Assembly (NCBI RefSeq): GCF_033473495.1
Contig: NC_088936.1
Span: 744,001 to 808,000, forward strand
Origin: Cercospora beticola
Taxonomy: Eukaryota; Ascomycota; Dothideomycetes; Mycosphaerellales; Mycosphaerellaceae
Length of the DNA stretch: 64,000 nucleotides
Direction: 5' to 3'
Part shown: in pieces, positions 25,796 to 39,149 of the stretch
Position numbering within the stretch: the stretch's first letter is position 1
Layout: every line of letters starts with the position of its first letter
The notes under the pieces: model-generated
What the model was told of the DNA's origin: nothing
What the model saw: only the letters and a program-made list of their open reading frames with translations
The model's database searches: none
Position numbers and translations under genes: made by a program

Positions 25796-27790
25796 ACCTC
25801 GTCGAGCCTTATATTTAAAAACGAATACTAATAGTCGGGCCTTGTTTCCTACGAATACTATCTTAATTTCTCTATAATAACGTTCTCGGCGGAAAACGAA
25901 TATACGTAGTTATAAGAGAACGATTATCGATAACTAAAGCTACTAATTATATTAGTATCGGCTATTTCTTAAGGCCGAGCTTATAGTACTCGAATTAGCT
26001 TTATCCGCGATTAAGCTAAGCCTTACTACTATAGCTATAAATAAGAGGAAAGATCTATACCTACGTCTAGTAAGTACCTCGAGTCGATATAATTTATAGA
26101 ATTTACCTATACTAACTTCTTAGACGCGAAAGAATCGCAGATTTTAGATAGTATATTATACGAAAATATAGCGAGCTTTATAAAGGCTTTAACAGAAATA
26201 TATAGTCGACTTATACTACTTAAGATCCGTAATACTTACTCGTTAGTATTATTATAGTAGCTAAGTTCTATAGACTCTTAGCTATTCGGAGCGACGAAGG
26301 AGATATACTATTCGCGTTATTAAGGAATAGCGACTTCTACGCTCTCGGAAGTAAATATATACGACGAGCTTAGTTTAGCTTTATATACTCGAGTAGTAAG
26401 CGTATTAGATCGTAACGTTAGTAGCCTTAAAAGCTCTACTCTTCCTATCCTATATCTAATATCTACGTAATAGTATTATAAACTCTCGTAGTATAGGTTT
26501 AGAGATATATTAGATTCGCAAGATTTATAATAAGGCATATTAGGTAAGGATAGCTAATAGGCTAATCCTCTATATAATACTATAAGTGCTTTCGATAAAA
26601 ATGTCTCTTAAGCCTATTACGATTGCGGACTGTTTTTATACGTTTATTAACGTAGAGGTCCGCCTTGCCGATATAGAATATATATTATATTAGAGCGTAT
26701 ATAATAGGAAACGGATCTTACGTCGCTTTAGTTTCGCCTATAAGGTCGATACTTATATTACTATTATACTTATTAATACGCGCTGCCTTTATATAATACG
26801 TCGTCTATATAGTAGGTTGCTAGTATCTACGTAGGGCTAACGCCGCATTTATAGCGTCCCCTCTATAGTCTACGTTCTTCGATAGAGTCTAATATCGCTA
26901 TTATAAAGAAGACCTAATAACGCGATTCTACTCTTCGTTTAAAACGACAATCTAGCTAAACTTTCGGTCGCGTCTCTTTATTGCGCTTAATAGTAAAGCT
27001 CTCGAGCTAGCCTATAATATCTATAATAGATCGATCCTCGCGATAACTTTATAAGACTATAGCTATTATAATCTTATATATAGCTTTTCTTTTATTCTAC
27101 TACTATCGGTCTACTCTCTAGTACGCCTTATAGAGCTCTATACTTCGTACTTTAAAAGATGTCCTATACTTAGTACTAATCTTCTAGACCGAGCTCTTTT
27201 ATATTCTACTTAGTAGCGTTACTTCTAGATAACGTATAATCTATACTACTTAGGTCTCTATTAATACGTAGAGTCGGTACGGATCGATAGTATAATATAT
27301 ACTACTCGTAGCTCTTATTACCTCGGTCTTAGGCACGAGGCCCCGGTATATCGTATACGTACCTAGCGTATTCTAACGAGATAGGTAACCTGCTCGTCGT
27401 TATTATATACGTAGTATAAGGGAAGAGGCCGATATAGGGCGCAAGCGGCAGTAATAATATTGTCTCCGGACTGCCGGCGTCGGCTCCGTTACTACTACGC
27501 TATTTATAATACGGCTATAGTACTTAAGCAATATCTCCGATAGAATATCTATCGATCGAGAAGACTAGGACCTATTCCTCTATAGCGAAATAACTATAGT
27601 TATATACTAAGTTTCCTTCGATTATCCTTCCTCTATACTACTAGAACCTATTAAACGAGATAAGCTAGAGTAAGTACGGCTTAGTGCGATACCTACTACT
27701 ATTACGTTCCTAAGTCTAATATATAAACTATAGTCCTTAAGTAAACGCCGTTACGAACCTATATTAAATACTACTAATAAGTAGAAGGAA
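25796..27790. other. RIPed block, no recognised gene
   Basis: One plus-strand ATG in good fungal context (AAAATGTCT at about 26,598) opens a frame starting MSLKPITIADCFYTFI, which runs about 38 codons to the first TAG and further if RIP stops are read through. No family was recognised. The rest is CA/TG-depleted with no motif. Confidence 0.3.
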
Positions 27791-28730
27791 CGTTAGCTAC
27801 GCCTATTCTTCGTCGTACTAGCGCGCAAAAGCATAGCTAAGCGACTAGTTGCTTCGCCGCCTTCTTCTCGCGCGCTACCTACTACTAGCTCTCGATCTTA
27901 GCTCGCTTCGCTGCCTTCCTCTCTCGCACTACCTACTACTTATTCTCGACCTTTAGTCGTTTCGCGATCTTCTTTTCGCGCGCTACCTACTACTAGCTCT
28001 CGATCTTAGCTCGCTTTGCTGCCTTTCTCTCTCGCGCTGCCTACTACTTATTCTCGACCTTTAGTCGTTTCGCGATCTTCTTTTCGCGCGCTACCTACTA
28101 CTAGCTCTCGATCTTAGCTTGCTTCGCCGCCTTGCTCTCGCGCGCTACCTACTACTTATCCTCGACTCTAAGTCGTTTCGCGATCCTTTTCTACTACGTA
28201 GCGTCTATATATATATCTCTATATACTACTATAATTAAATAGGACTTCTCTAACTAGTTATCTATAGGTAAAGTATTACCTACTAGCCTCGAACCTCCTA
28301 GTTTTAGCAACCTACTACGCTATATAATTCTTTTTAATACGTCCTTAATAGCGATATATTCTAGGAAGTTAAACTATTTAGAAGACTAATCTTTAGGCTA
28401 TACTTAATAATAGAAATACGTAGCACCTAAGACTATTAGATATATATAGTCGACCTATATAGTATATTGCTCTATTACGAAGCCTTTAAGTATTAGTTCT
28501 TCGATCTTATAGTAACTCGAGTACTTTCGTATACTATAGATATTTAGTAGCGCATTTATAAGGACGATAGTATAGCGATTTTAGTAGGCTTTTTATATAA
28601 ATAACTAGAATGCGCCTTTTATATACTTAGACTACGACCTATTAGACTTCCTAGCCCTAAAACTTCTCTTACTACTCTCGGTATATAACGATCCTATCGC
28701 TATAGTAAGCGTCTTAAGGTTGTTCTTATA
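27790..28730 (-). pseudogene. Unrecognised RIPed coding frame with basic tandem-repeat C-terminus
   Basis: A minus-strand frame from about 28,720 to 27,800, interrupted only by TAG and TAA. The first part reads as an ordinary folded protein (LINALLNIYS, YYKIEELILKGFVIEQY). It then passes into Lys/Arg-rich repeats with KKIAKRLKVENK-type units coded by 108-bp tandem repeats. The basic tail recalls the C-terminal coils of some DDE transposases, but no catalytic domain was found, so I leave it unnamed. Confidence 0.3.
27870..28190. repeat. 108-bp tandem repeat (three units)
   Basis: The word AGCTCTCGAT recurs at 27,887, 27,995 and 28,103, exactly 108 bases apart, with the intervening sequence almost identical (CGCGCTACCTACTACTAG, GTCGTTTCGCGATCTTCTTTT). 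Read on the minus strand the period is 36 codons of basic, Gln/stop-rich sequence. The units stay alike although the region is RIPed, so either RIP hit them uniformly or they were homogenised later. Confidence 0.85.
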
Positions 28731-29899
28731 GGCCTAATCCTTAGCGAGCGTTAGTAATATACTAGTCTAAAAGACGAGTATAGAGTTATACTTAAGCGAG
28801 ACATCGAAAGCCTAATTCAATTCTATAATTTCGGTCTAACGAAGATATTTAGAAAGATCTATAATTACCGCGCAAAATTTTAGTATTAAAGGTACGTATA
28901 TTCTTTTAGAGGAAAGGAAAGCAAGGCAATAGCTTCTTATAGTACGTCGCTAGTCTAGAGAACCCTTTATCGAGAGATTAGGTATCCCTTTCTTAAATAA
29001 CTTTTATAGTCTCGAATACTATCTACGTTACTCTATTATCTTCGCTCTAGGACTACTATAGATCTACGAGTCGTAGTTTAGGACTATATAGGTCGTTTAG
29101 TTATATTATCTCGTATATAGAGGTAACTACGCGACTGCTTACTAAATGAATTACTACTCGCTATATCTAGGCGCTAGGCGATGCTCTCGCGGCGTAACTA
29201 TAAGTAGATAGATAGATAGAGTTTATTCCGCCCGGCGCTAAGCACCTAAAGAGTATACTACGGATATTATATTATTATATTACTTCCCGAAGACTTTCTA
29301 AACTCCTAATAGCCTATTTAGTTTGTCCTATCTTAGTCTATCGTCCCGATCCTTCTATTCTATATTACTATAAACTCGTAATAAGTTAGTATTATATAAG
29401 TTCTCTTAAAGTTGCTCCTTTAAGTATTTACTATCCTATCTTTAGCGAGTAAAGCGTATCTTACTATAAGTACGAGGGTACGTTATAGGAAAACGGTTAG
29501 TAGTAGCAGGTATAGAGTTACTAGCGTTATATACTTTATATATTTTAGTTAACTATTCCCTAGCTAGAGGAAGGTTAATATAGTAAGCTCTCGAGGCGGC
29601 CTATAGCTATTACGAACTAGATAGTCGCTAAGACTGCTTCTATCGTAGGTTTCTACTTCTTATTATCTAATACTACCTTTCCTCTAAGAAAGAAGGAGAG
29701 GTTACCTCTTATAGTATCTATATATTATAGTATCTATAGTCGAAGATTATCCTATAGATAGTACTAGAATAAGAAATGCTCGATAGTTTTACTTACTTAT
29801 ATATATACGTACTAGTCTAATTCTATAGCTCCTATCCGGTAGAGGTAGCTATTTAGTCGTAATATTCCGGTCCGGAGCTATACTAATACGCTCGCTTAT
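28731..29899. other. RIPed block, no recognised gene
   Basis: Probably includes the 3' part of the minus-strand LINE described next, but no motif fixes the boundary. Confidence 0.35.
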
Positions 29900-32800
29900 T
29901 TGCTTCCGAGGCAATCGTATAGTATTCGTATATATAGCCTAGATATTATAGTATCGATTCGTCGTATATACCTTCCTACGCCTTCGATCGGTTACTATCG
30001 TTTCCTTGTTTCTGCTTTTAAGAGGCTAATAGTAGTCGATCTAGCTACTAGCCGGGTCGACTATAGTATTCGACCTAGCTCTATTATAGCTTTCGCCGCC
30101 TCTTTTGCTTTCTAGCTAAGCTTAAACTCGAGAGTAGAATACTACGCTAACCGGATAGTATTACGGCTCTATAAGGCTCCTATACTCTTATAGATCTACT
30201 ATATAGTCTCCTGTCCTAACTAGTATCTAGGACTATATACGGCCTATAGTACTACTTAGTTATCTAAGAAGAGATATATATTCTACGAGACTATAGACGG
30301 AGGTATTTATATAAGGCCTTCTACTAACGCTATTAAGGCTGCTATATATAGGTTATACTCTATCCTTACTAATACTATAGTCGAGACGATAGTAGATAGA
30401 GGCTCTCCCCGCTCGATATCTTATATTACGACTCCTACTCCGATAATATTGTTCCTCGCCGAGAAGCTTATTACGATATAGATACCTACGCTCTATTTAG
30501 TAGCGTTTACTACTTCCTCTATTATTTCCTTCGTATCTACTACTAGTCGCCGGTGCTATAGTACTACTATATATAGCGCGATGCTTTCTATATCTCTTAT
30601 CGATATCTTATAGGTAGTTAATATCTGTTATAGTAGGGAGCGGAACCTCCGGGTCGGTATAACTCTAAGTTTCGATAGCGGATTAGTCGTAGGTAGCGAG
30701 AGGATATCGACCTATATACTCGTAGCTTTAGCTACGTATCGTTACTAGACTATATATATACTTGCCTCTGCTTCGGCTACTTCTCTTGCTACTATATAGA
30801 AGTAGCCTATAACTACCTATACTCCGATTCTTTATACTCGATTTACTATAGCCGCAAGTCGCCCTTTATACTTATATATCTATACCGGCGATACGTAGTC
30901 GACTACTAGCGCTACTACTATCTCGAATAGCCTGCGGGCAGTAGATAGTAATAGCCCTCGTAGTCGTTTTAGTACTATTATAGCAGTAAGACCTATAGTA
31001 GCCGCTCGTGCGATATACTATTAGAATCGAAGTTCCGAGTCTATAACTACTCCTAGGATCTTTATACTATTTACCGGCTCTACCTCTTATCCCTTAACTA
31101 GAACTAGTTAGGCACTACTTCGGTATAGTATTTATATAAAGTAGATAAATACTATCTTATCGCCTTTAAAGGTAGCTCCGCTTCTTTATTCCTACTCTAT
31201 CGCTTAGTCGACAACCGCCTAGATCCTGCCTTAGTTTGCCTCTATAGAGGGGCCTATAACCTACGCTATATAGTCGTCGACAAATACTATAGTACTGCCG
31301 TTGCTATCGATCTTACGCTAGACGAGGTCTATATTAAAGAAGAGGAATAGGACTAGTAATAGTAGCAACCCCTATAGCAATCCTACTTGCTATAGCGCTT
31401 GTCGCTCCGATATATAGCTATTAACTACAATTATAGCCGACCGGTCCGAGTAGAAGGAATCGATCTATTTAACTAGTATTACGGAGATGCTCTTTACTTA
31501 GAGTCGCTATAGTAGTCTTTCCTTATATACTCTATTATATATACCTTTTACGTCGAAGCTAATTAGGCTAAGCACCTTCCTATTACGCTATGCCTTATAG
31601 ATATATTCCTATAATAGGAGGATCGCCTATACTACCGATCGTCTCTTCCGAGCTCCGAAGTAGTTTATTAGTAGGAGGCCTATAGTTTCGACTACATATA
31701 ATATTCTTTTAGCTACTACCGCTTTAAGCGCTTTGCTAAGTATAGCGAGCAACGAGATAGGTCGCTATACCTTCGTAGCTATATAGTCGCTCTTATTAGG
31801 TTTCTTTAGTAGGATAATTTTAGCTATCTTCTATTAGGCTAGTAGTATTCCCTCTCGTAGCGACGTTCGAAAGAGTATTAGAACTCTCTTCTCTACGGCC
31901 GGCTATACCCGTTTCTATACTACCGCTAGCAGCCTATCCTCTCCTACCGCTTTCTATAACTACGCTACGAATACGCTCCGTTTAACTTCGTCTATAGTAA
32001 GTAGAGGTATATAGACTAGCCTCCTCTACTTTCGCTATCCTTCGTCCTCGATTATAAGTAGAAGAGGTAGAAAGAATATTAATAGCAACTCGGTCGCCTA
32101 CTCTCCCTTACTATTTATAATCGACCTATCTCTCCTTATAAGAGGTAGGATCTAGGATAAGCCTAGGCTAGTATCGGCCTTTATATACTTCGCCGCCTAC
32201 TAGATATTATTAGTATCGTCTAAGAACTCTTCCTAATGCCTCCTCTACTACTAATAGACGGTATTATAGTATTCCTTAGAAGCGATCTATATCTATTTCT
32301 CGAGTTGTTCGCTATAGCTTCCCGCTCTGCGATAGCTCCTTACTCTATTCCTCTAATAGGTATAGATCTAACGAAGCTTAGTAAGATCGTATATCTACTA
32401 CCTTTTAGTATATAGCGATAGTTTCGCGATAGGAGTAAGTACGTAAACTACTATAAGTACCGTACTTATAAGTTAGTCGGCCTGCGTCTATATATCTACT
32501 AGTATATACCCGTATACGTTTACGGCTAATAGCTAGAGTATACTAGTAATCCTCGTACAAATCTCCTTCTAGAGTATATTCTTAAGTAGTAGGCGTAGCT
32601 AAACTATATACTCTAGCGTATCGATATTAATAGTAGTCTCGATCGCGTAGTAGTCCGATCCGTACTTAGTCCTATAAATCCTATACCGAATAAGTATAGT
32701 AGCTAGTTCCTCGGAGGCTAGTACTAGATCGATAGTACTCTCGTACTTACTATTCTACTACGTCTTAGTATCTCTCGGTAGGAGACTACGTAGTATATAG

Positions 32801-33440
32801 TCGTTTATAAAGTCTACGAGTCCGTCTGCCTCTCCTTATCGAGTAGGTAAGATATCGTCCCTACTCTATAGCTAGTTATATTAGTTAAAGTCGCTAGTAA
32901 GAAGTATATCTATTCTTTCTCTTATTACCTATCTCCTTATAGTATCTACGCTTTGCCGTAGGAGCTATATTATCTCTACGAGTGCTTACGAGTTAGCTAG
33001 TACTATATAGACCGATACGATAAATACCGACCGATCGGGTAGATATAGTAACGCTATAGTAATATCGGGAGAGAGTACTAGGACTAGCTTACTCTCTATT
33101 CCTCTCCGGATCTAGAGTATACTTCTAATTATCTGTCTGCCTTCGCGTATTTCTATAGGTATTATCTTAGTCTAGTATAGATAGCCTAGCGGCGTAGTTA
33201 ATACCTTGCTCTCTTTTATAAACGAGTAAGGTTCTAATAATACGATAACTCTAAAGTCCTCGAGGTCTATATTATTTATTACGCTATATTATACTACTCG
33301 CTACTTGCCGATATTTAGTAAAAGGACCTTTAAGAGGCTAGGTATTAGCGATAGAAGGAGGATATAGTATTCGATAGTTCTTACTATACGATTCGTAGAG
33401 TCTACTATAAGGGATATACTTTAGAACTAAACCCTCGGCG
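29900..33440 (-). pseudogene. Degraded LINE ORF2 (endonuclease-reverse transcriptase), second element
   Basis: Non-LTR retrotransposon ORF2 on the minus strand, better preserved than the copy at 1-5 kb. The endonuclease start is at about 33,230-33,345 (VLLLNIGK, later LLEPY), and the endonuclease core at about 32,780-32,900 reads TSDFN followed by DGLVDFIND and LLPR. The reverse-transcriptase palm is at 31,100-31,420: ALxQVGLL.GL....VLFLFFN precedes the intact catalytic box IVFVDDYIA at about 31,269-31,290, followed by GPSIEAN and SGATFKGDK. This order and spacing are those of fungal Tad1/jockey-like ORF2 proteins. RNase H should lie towards 30,000 but was not located. All interruptions read were TAG or TAA. 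Confidence 0.8.
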
Positions 33441-34750
33441 TCGTATTCGGTATAGTAGTAACCTTCTTACGCGTACTTAGTATACCTCTATAGTTTGTTA
33501 TACGTATATATAATATAGCCTATCTCCTAGTACCTATAGTACTATATTAGTCGTTAGCGCGGTTCGCAAACCCGAGTATATACCGATTCTCCTACTATAT
33601 AGAAGTACTATTCTTATAATAGGCGTACCGCGTCGTTACTATAGATTAGGTAGACGATTATCGACCTATATACCTTTATACTATCTTTTCGGCTAATCTA
33701 TATAATCTTAGAGATTTTAGTCTCGTTCTCTTTTTCTAGTATCTTAATTACTCCTAGTCGAAGGTTCTCCGTCTCGGTAATTACGGCCGTACGGTTAGTA
33801 TTATCGACCTTAATCGGGTAGAGCTAGTCGCGTAGCACGCGGCTTCCTAGTATCGCCGCTATAGTCTTTAATATCGCCTCTTTAACCTATATTAGCTCGC
33901 CCTTATTCCTATATACTATATAGATCCGGTCGGTATTACGTAGGTCCTTAGTAACTACTATATAGCGCTACTATTCTTATCCTTCGACTCCTCGTATCTC
34001 TTTCTCTATATACTCTCTAACTACGCCGAGGTAGGTCCTCGCTTTCTCGGCCTCGTCGGCTCTCGAGATATCGATCGTATAGTAGAGGGAGTTTATAAAA
34101 GCTAATAGAGTTATACTTATACTTAGGCTACGGATATTGCTAGGTTAACTATCTAGAGGTATATATACTACCTCTATATATAAGCGACTTCTATTAGTAG
34201 GCACGGCTATAGCGGCTAGCTATTACTAGAGGCTCGCTATTACTTGCTCTTATATAATAGTTATAAATTGTTTAATTATTAGTATCTTCGCTACTTATTC
34301 TTTAAGCTACTTTAATCGCTCCTCTACCTATTTTGCTCGCTCTTCTACCTACTTTATTTGCTTACTTATAGATATAACGTAATTTAGCACCTATAATAGT
34401 ATTTGTATCTATAGTATATTATCGCTAGCCGCTACTACTATAAGCTATATACTCTCCCTAGGTTATTCTACTATCTCTATTCTCTTCTCTTCTAAGGCTC
34501 TAGACTTTGTCGTATTTAGAGCGTATATGCCGCGATATAGGCTCCGGTAATTAATAGTACCGTGCGATGCTACCCGTTTAGGGCGTATAGTAATATACTC
34601 TTCGTCTCCTAGGAGTTCTACTATCCTCCTCTTTCTTGCTCGTTTCTAGTCGTCCTAGCTATCTATACCTCGTATTTAGTATATTCGTTCGTCGCCCTAG
34701 TCTATCTAAGTCCTTTTCTAACTACGAGTACTTAGTTAATCCCTATATAG
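33441..34750 (-). pseudogene. Probable LINE ORF1 (gag-like) region
   Basis: Lies directly upstream of the LINE ORF2 on the same strand, where the nucleic-acid-binding ORF1 is expected. The minus frame just ahead of ORF2 gives a helical, charged reading, but Cys/His zinc knuckles cannot be verified because TGY and CAY codons are RIP targets. The call rests mainly on position. Confidence 0.35.
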
Positions 34751-36519
34751 TTGCAGCCTATAATATGCGGCTATACCCGGATATAGAGGTCTAGCGAATA
34801 GTTAATAGTTAACGTAACCTACTTCGCTATATTAAAGTACGACTAGCAAGCGGTTCTATCGCCTCCGCTTATAGTCTAGGTTTTTAGCAAAGTATATATC
34901 TATAATAAATCTGTTTTCCTACGTATTTCAAACTCTAAAATAATATCCTATAGGCGTAGGTATATACTTAATTCGAGCAGAATATAATTCGATTCTCTTT
35001 AAGGACCTATCGGTATAGGATATATCGGATATTATTAAGAGCCTACGATATACTAGCTAGGAGCCTATTAGTAGCTATCTGTTGCGACTATAGTATTATA
35101 GAGTGCCTAAGCTTAGTCGTCCTGCCCGGGCTACTAGTATTAGGAGTATTTAGCCTATAGTTTTAACTTATTAGGATTAAGTAGAACGTCTGTTGTCGAT
35201 TCTTAAGTCTATTAATCGCTATATATACGTATTCCCGATACCGCTTAATAGGAGTAAGGATACTATAGGTAATATCTAGTCTTATACTCTCTATTGCTTT
35301 ATTTATAGCTTATTTACCTCCTCCTACTACTTCTAGTTACGTTATCCTAGAGCAAGGTTCCCTATAGCTACTTAGCGTTAGTATATCGGGTAGCCCGTAT
35401 CTAACTTTATACTTACGTCGTTATTATATCTATAGATAGTTTCTTAGTTCCTACCTATTATCCTCGATTATAGTTTATAGTAGGTATCTCGCTCCCTAAT
35501 CTCTATATCTAGCTAATCTGCCTATAGCTCTACTCCGCTCGTCTAGGAGGAGCATATTATAAGTATAAGGAAGAATCGTTTAAAACAAGTAATCCTAGAG
35601 CAAAATAAGTGCTAGCTAGGCTCTCTTATATTATATAGAGTTACTTTAGAGCTCGCGGACTACCTTCTATTAAATAATATAGAAGATACTAACTTTCTTA
35701 CGTAGACCGCTATTATATAAGAGTGCAGGTATTCTTATATAGGCTCGTATAAGCTAGACGTACCTAAACGAAAACATATATATATATATATAGATAGGGA
35801 GGAGAGATAGTAAAACACGTTATCCTCTATTGCCCGAACTAGACAGCAGAGAAATAGGAGTTAAAAGAACTAGTCGGCGGCAGATAGGGGAACGTATTGC
35901 CTCTCTAGAAGGCAAGAGTCGAAGAGACCCGAAGACTAGGTAGTATATAGATAGAGAATAGAGGCAACCGGACGGTCCGAAGACACCTTTTTCGATTTAG
36001 GTTTATATCCTTCTCGCGCTATTTTCTAATGTCTCTATTCGTCTATCTCTTTATATAATAGCTAATTATACCGGCTAGAATAGAATAAGAATCTAAGGTC
36101 TCTAAATAGTAATAAGACTATATAAAAGCTTCGAGTTATTAGATACCTACTACGAGCTTTCCGCTATCTCTAGAGATCTCGGCAATAACGTTTTAGCTAC
36201 GAAGCGAGTAAGAAATAGGACGAAAATTGCTATACCGAGCTCTTTATTATTCGTCCTTTGCGCCTTAGTCCTAATATTTTTAAAACTAGAGCGAAGCTAT
36301 AGGTAGTATAGTATTACTCGGTTAAATACGATATAATAGAGCTAGTACTACGACGTGAAAATAAATTGTCCGCACTAGAGTAATATCGTCTCCGATTAGT
36401 AGGAAGATAAATTTTTAGCTATAGACCTAGTTATACTTATAGATATCGGCTCTTAGTTCTATACTTAGTTCCTTATATACTATTCGCGCTAGTCTAGATA
36501 CTCGATAACTTTAGTACTA
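34751..36519. other. RIPed block, no recognised gene
   Basis: Contains a short (AT)n tract at about 35,768-35,782. Likely includes the LINE 5' end. No domain was recognised. Confidence 0.4.
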
Positions 36520-39020
36520 TACGTATTATTAACTATAGGAGGAACCTATATCTCTTACTATTATATATTTATTAAAATTAGATATAATAGGTATTCTATA
36601 CTCTTAGAAGGTTACTAGGTACGGCGCCTAGCTTTTCTCTATAATCTTTCGTCTCTACTAATTTACTAGTCGCTTGCGCTTTCGGTTTAGAGAAAGCTCT
36701 AGTAGTGCCGCTCGTTATATAATTTTACTCTATTTAAAGTCGATAATTATAAGCTACTCTACCTTATTATTATATACTATATTCCTAGGCTCTATATCTT
36801 AGTATAGTACTTATAGAGCCTCGATAGCTTCGTATACCTACTTAATTTGTTTGTTATACGATAGCTAAATCTATACGAACTGTTCGTCCTAAACTATAAG
36901 CTATATAAGAGAAGTTCCTGCCTAGCTTAGAAGTAGGATATAGTTTAGCTCGACCCTATTATAGTAGTAGGGCCTTTTAAGCTCTATAGTACTATAGTAT
37001 ACCGGTATATATCGTCCCTATAGTCTCTATAGTCGATTATATACGGCTGCCTCGTACTTAAGATATTTCTTATTATAATAACTTATTCCTTTAGCGACTA
37101 AAGTATAGCCTCCGACGTTTAGACGAACTTTTAGTAATGCTTCTCGGGAGCTATATACGAATAGAAGGCAACAATTTATAGTACTACTATAATCGGTAGT
37201 AAGCTAGTAACGGACGTATCGAAGGAATATATCCTTCGATATATACTTCGTACTATATTCGAGATGTTCGCGAGTATTAGGACAAGATCGGTCGATTATA
37301 AGCCCTCGGTAGAGACTAAGGAGGTATCGGTAAGAATAATACGCTCGATTCTAGATATAAGTATAAGTCCGGCCTTACGAAGGTCCCTCCTACTATCTAT
37401 AGGTTTCCGCGTACCTTATTGCCGAGTTCTATAACGTCTACGAATACGTTTATACTTCGGAACTAGAGCTAGTAGGGCGTTCGGTACTATTACTCTCGGA
37501 GTTATCGCTACTAGATATCGAATAGGTTATCTGTCCGCTATATCGACTATATAGACGAATAGATAAGCGCTATATATCTTTACGCTACTTATAGGTTCGG
37601 TATTTAGAGGCTTCTTTAGATTTGCGCTCTATTTTAGAGATCGTTATAAGAATATCGACGAATTCGACCTTCTATCTCCTTAGCCTAGCTTTCGCGTCGT
37701 CGATCTATACTTAACTAGGTAGGTCTTCCGATAGCGCTTACTAGATAAACGCGAATACCTAGGAGATAGCCGTCCTTTCTAGACGACTCTCTATATCTAC
37801 CTTATAGTCTTTCTTCGGAATATTAATACTAAAGTAAATAGTAGTAGAGTTATCCGGAATATATAGGAAAATATATACCTCTCCTATATAGATATACCTA
37901 TACTATATATATTTATTAATTATATAAGAAAATAACTATATAATTACCGTAGCTAGAAGGCGCCTATAGAGGAAGACGAAGCCGTTCTTATCTTAGCCGA
38001 TTATATTCCGCTCGAGTTAGATTTCGGACTAGAGGCCCGTATAGATCTCTTCGATCGTAAGCTTATATAGCGCTTTATATTCGATCGCGATTAATAGCTA
38101 GACGCTTCTATCCTCTCGCTATAGTATATAGAATTAATCCGCTTACGTATTTCTTAGTTACTAGTCGCTCTTGCCCCGGATTGCTAATCCCTCTATCGTA
38201 TTACTTAACGAGGACATTTCCGCTCTCCGAAAGCTCGCCGCGTTCTCGAACGATACCTAACTATACTCTAATAAGCTAGGCGCTAGCTTATAATTACGTA
38301 TAAGCGTAGTATATATCTCTTTAACTATTTTTTCGACTATAAGCCGTTATAAGAACCGTAGATCGTCTTCGGACCTAATTAGGTTAATAGAATCCTCGAT
38401 AGACTTATACGCGACTATTAATAGGTAGAGGGCCGCGTACTATAGCTTATTAATATTACTTAGAAGGGTCTAGGTGCGCTATTATCGTTCGCCGAAGTCT
38501 TCCTAGAAAGCAATAGTTTAGAGGAAAAGCCTCGAAGCTAGGTCGGTAGTAGCGCTATAGATAACCGATAAAGAGTCGGTAACGGGTCGTATCTTCTTAT
38601 AGAACGTATAATAGCTTTCGAGAAAATTAGCTAGAGTCTAGTTAATAGTAGTCGCGGCTACTTATTCTATAAGTTCGCGTCGATACTACTTCTCCTCTCG
38701 TCGCTACTATTCTTCCTATTATCTACGCTCTATAACTTCCTACTTGCGCTATACTTTCTCCCTTCGACGCTACTCTTCCTCTCTTCGACGCTACTTTTCC
38801 TCTCTTCGACGCTACTCTTCCTCCCTTCGACGCTACTCTTCTGTCCTTCGATACTCTATAATTTCCTAGTTTAGCTATACTTCTATAAGCGCCGCCCGTA
38901 GCCTAGCGATCTCGTCGGCTATTATTCGTATATTATTAGCTTAATAGTAAGCGACCTAAGTAAACAAATATACTAGCTAACTTTCGGCCGTAGCCGCCTA
39001 GACCTTACTAGTTAATCGCC
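36520..39020 (-). pseudogene. Fungal coiled-coil protein-kinase-like gene, RIP-inactivated
   Basis: A single minus-strand frame runs about 2.4 kb. The N-terminus is a coil (IRIIADEIARLRAAL, then heptads RRREEE plus stop or Gln). The middle contains LIAIEYKALYKLTIEEIY, NGFVFLYRRLLATVII, LFSYIINKYI.Y and VYIFLYIPDN..T, a block typical of a large fungal family carrying a C-terminal kinase fold. The catalytic loop follows at 36,768-36,810 (DIEPRNIVYN), with a DFG-equivalent IIDFK at 36,733-36,747 and a basic tail NRKRKR. The predicted role is phosphotransfer, substrate unknown. Interruptions are TAG and TAA only, and no indel was needed to follow the motifs. Its upstream neighbour on the same strand is the SIR2 gene. 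Limits are approximate. Confidence 0.65.
38742..38866. repeat. 21-bp tandem repeat coding a coiled-coil heptad
   Basis: TTCGACGC-type words start at 38,763, 38,784, 38,805 and 38,826, with a variant at 38,847, so the period is exactly 21 bases. On the minus strand each unit codes seven residues of the RRREEE(Q) type, that is one heptad of the N-terminal coil of the kinase-like gene. The middle unit differs by single bases. Confidence 0.85.
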
Positions 39021-39149
39021 GGAGCCGAGTCCCTATAACCGAGGCTTAATAATTCCGCTAGTTAATACTAGGAGTAGTCTCGAATAATATATTATTATAT
39101 ATTACTAAAATCGGGCTACGTATTATATCTAATTCGAATCGTATGCCTA

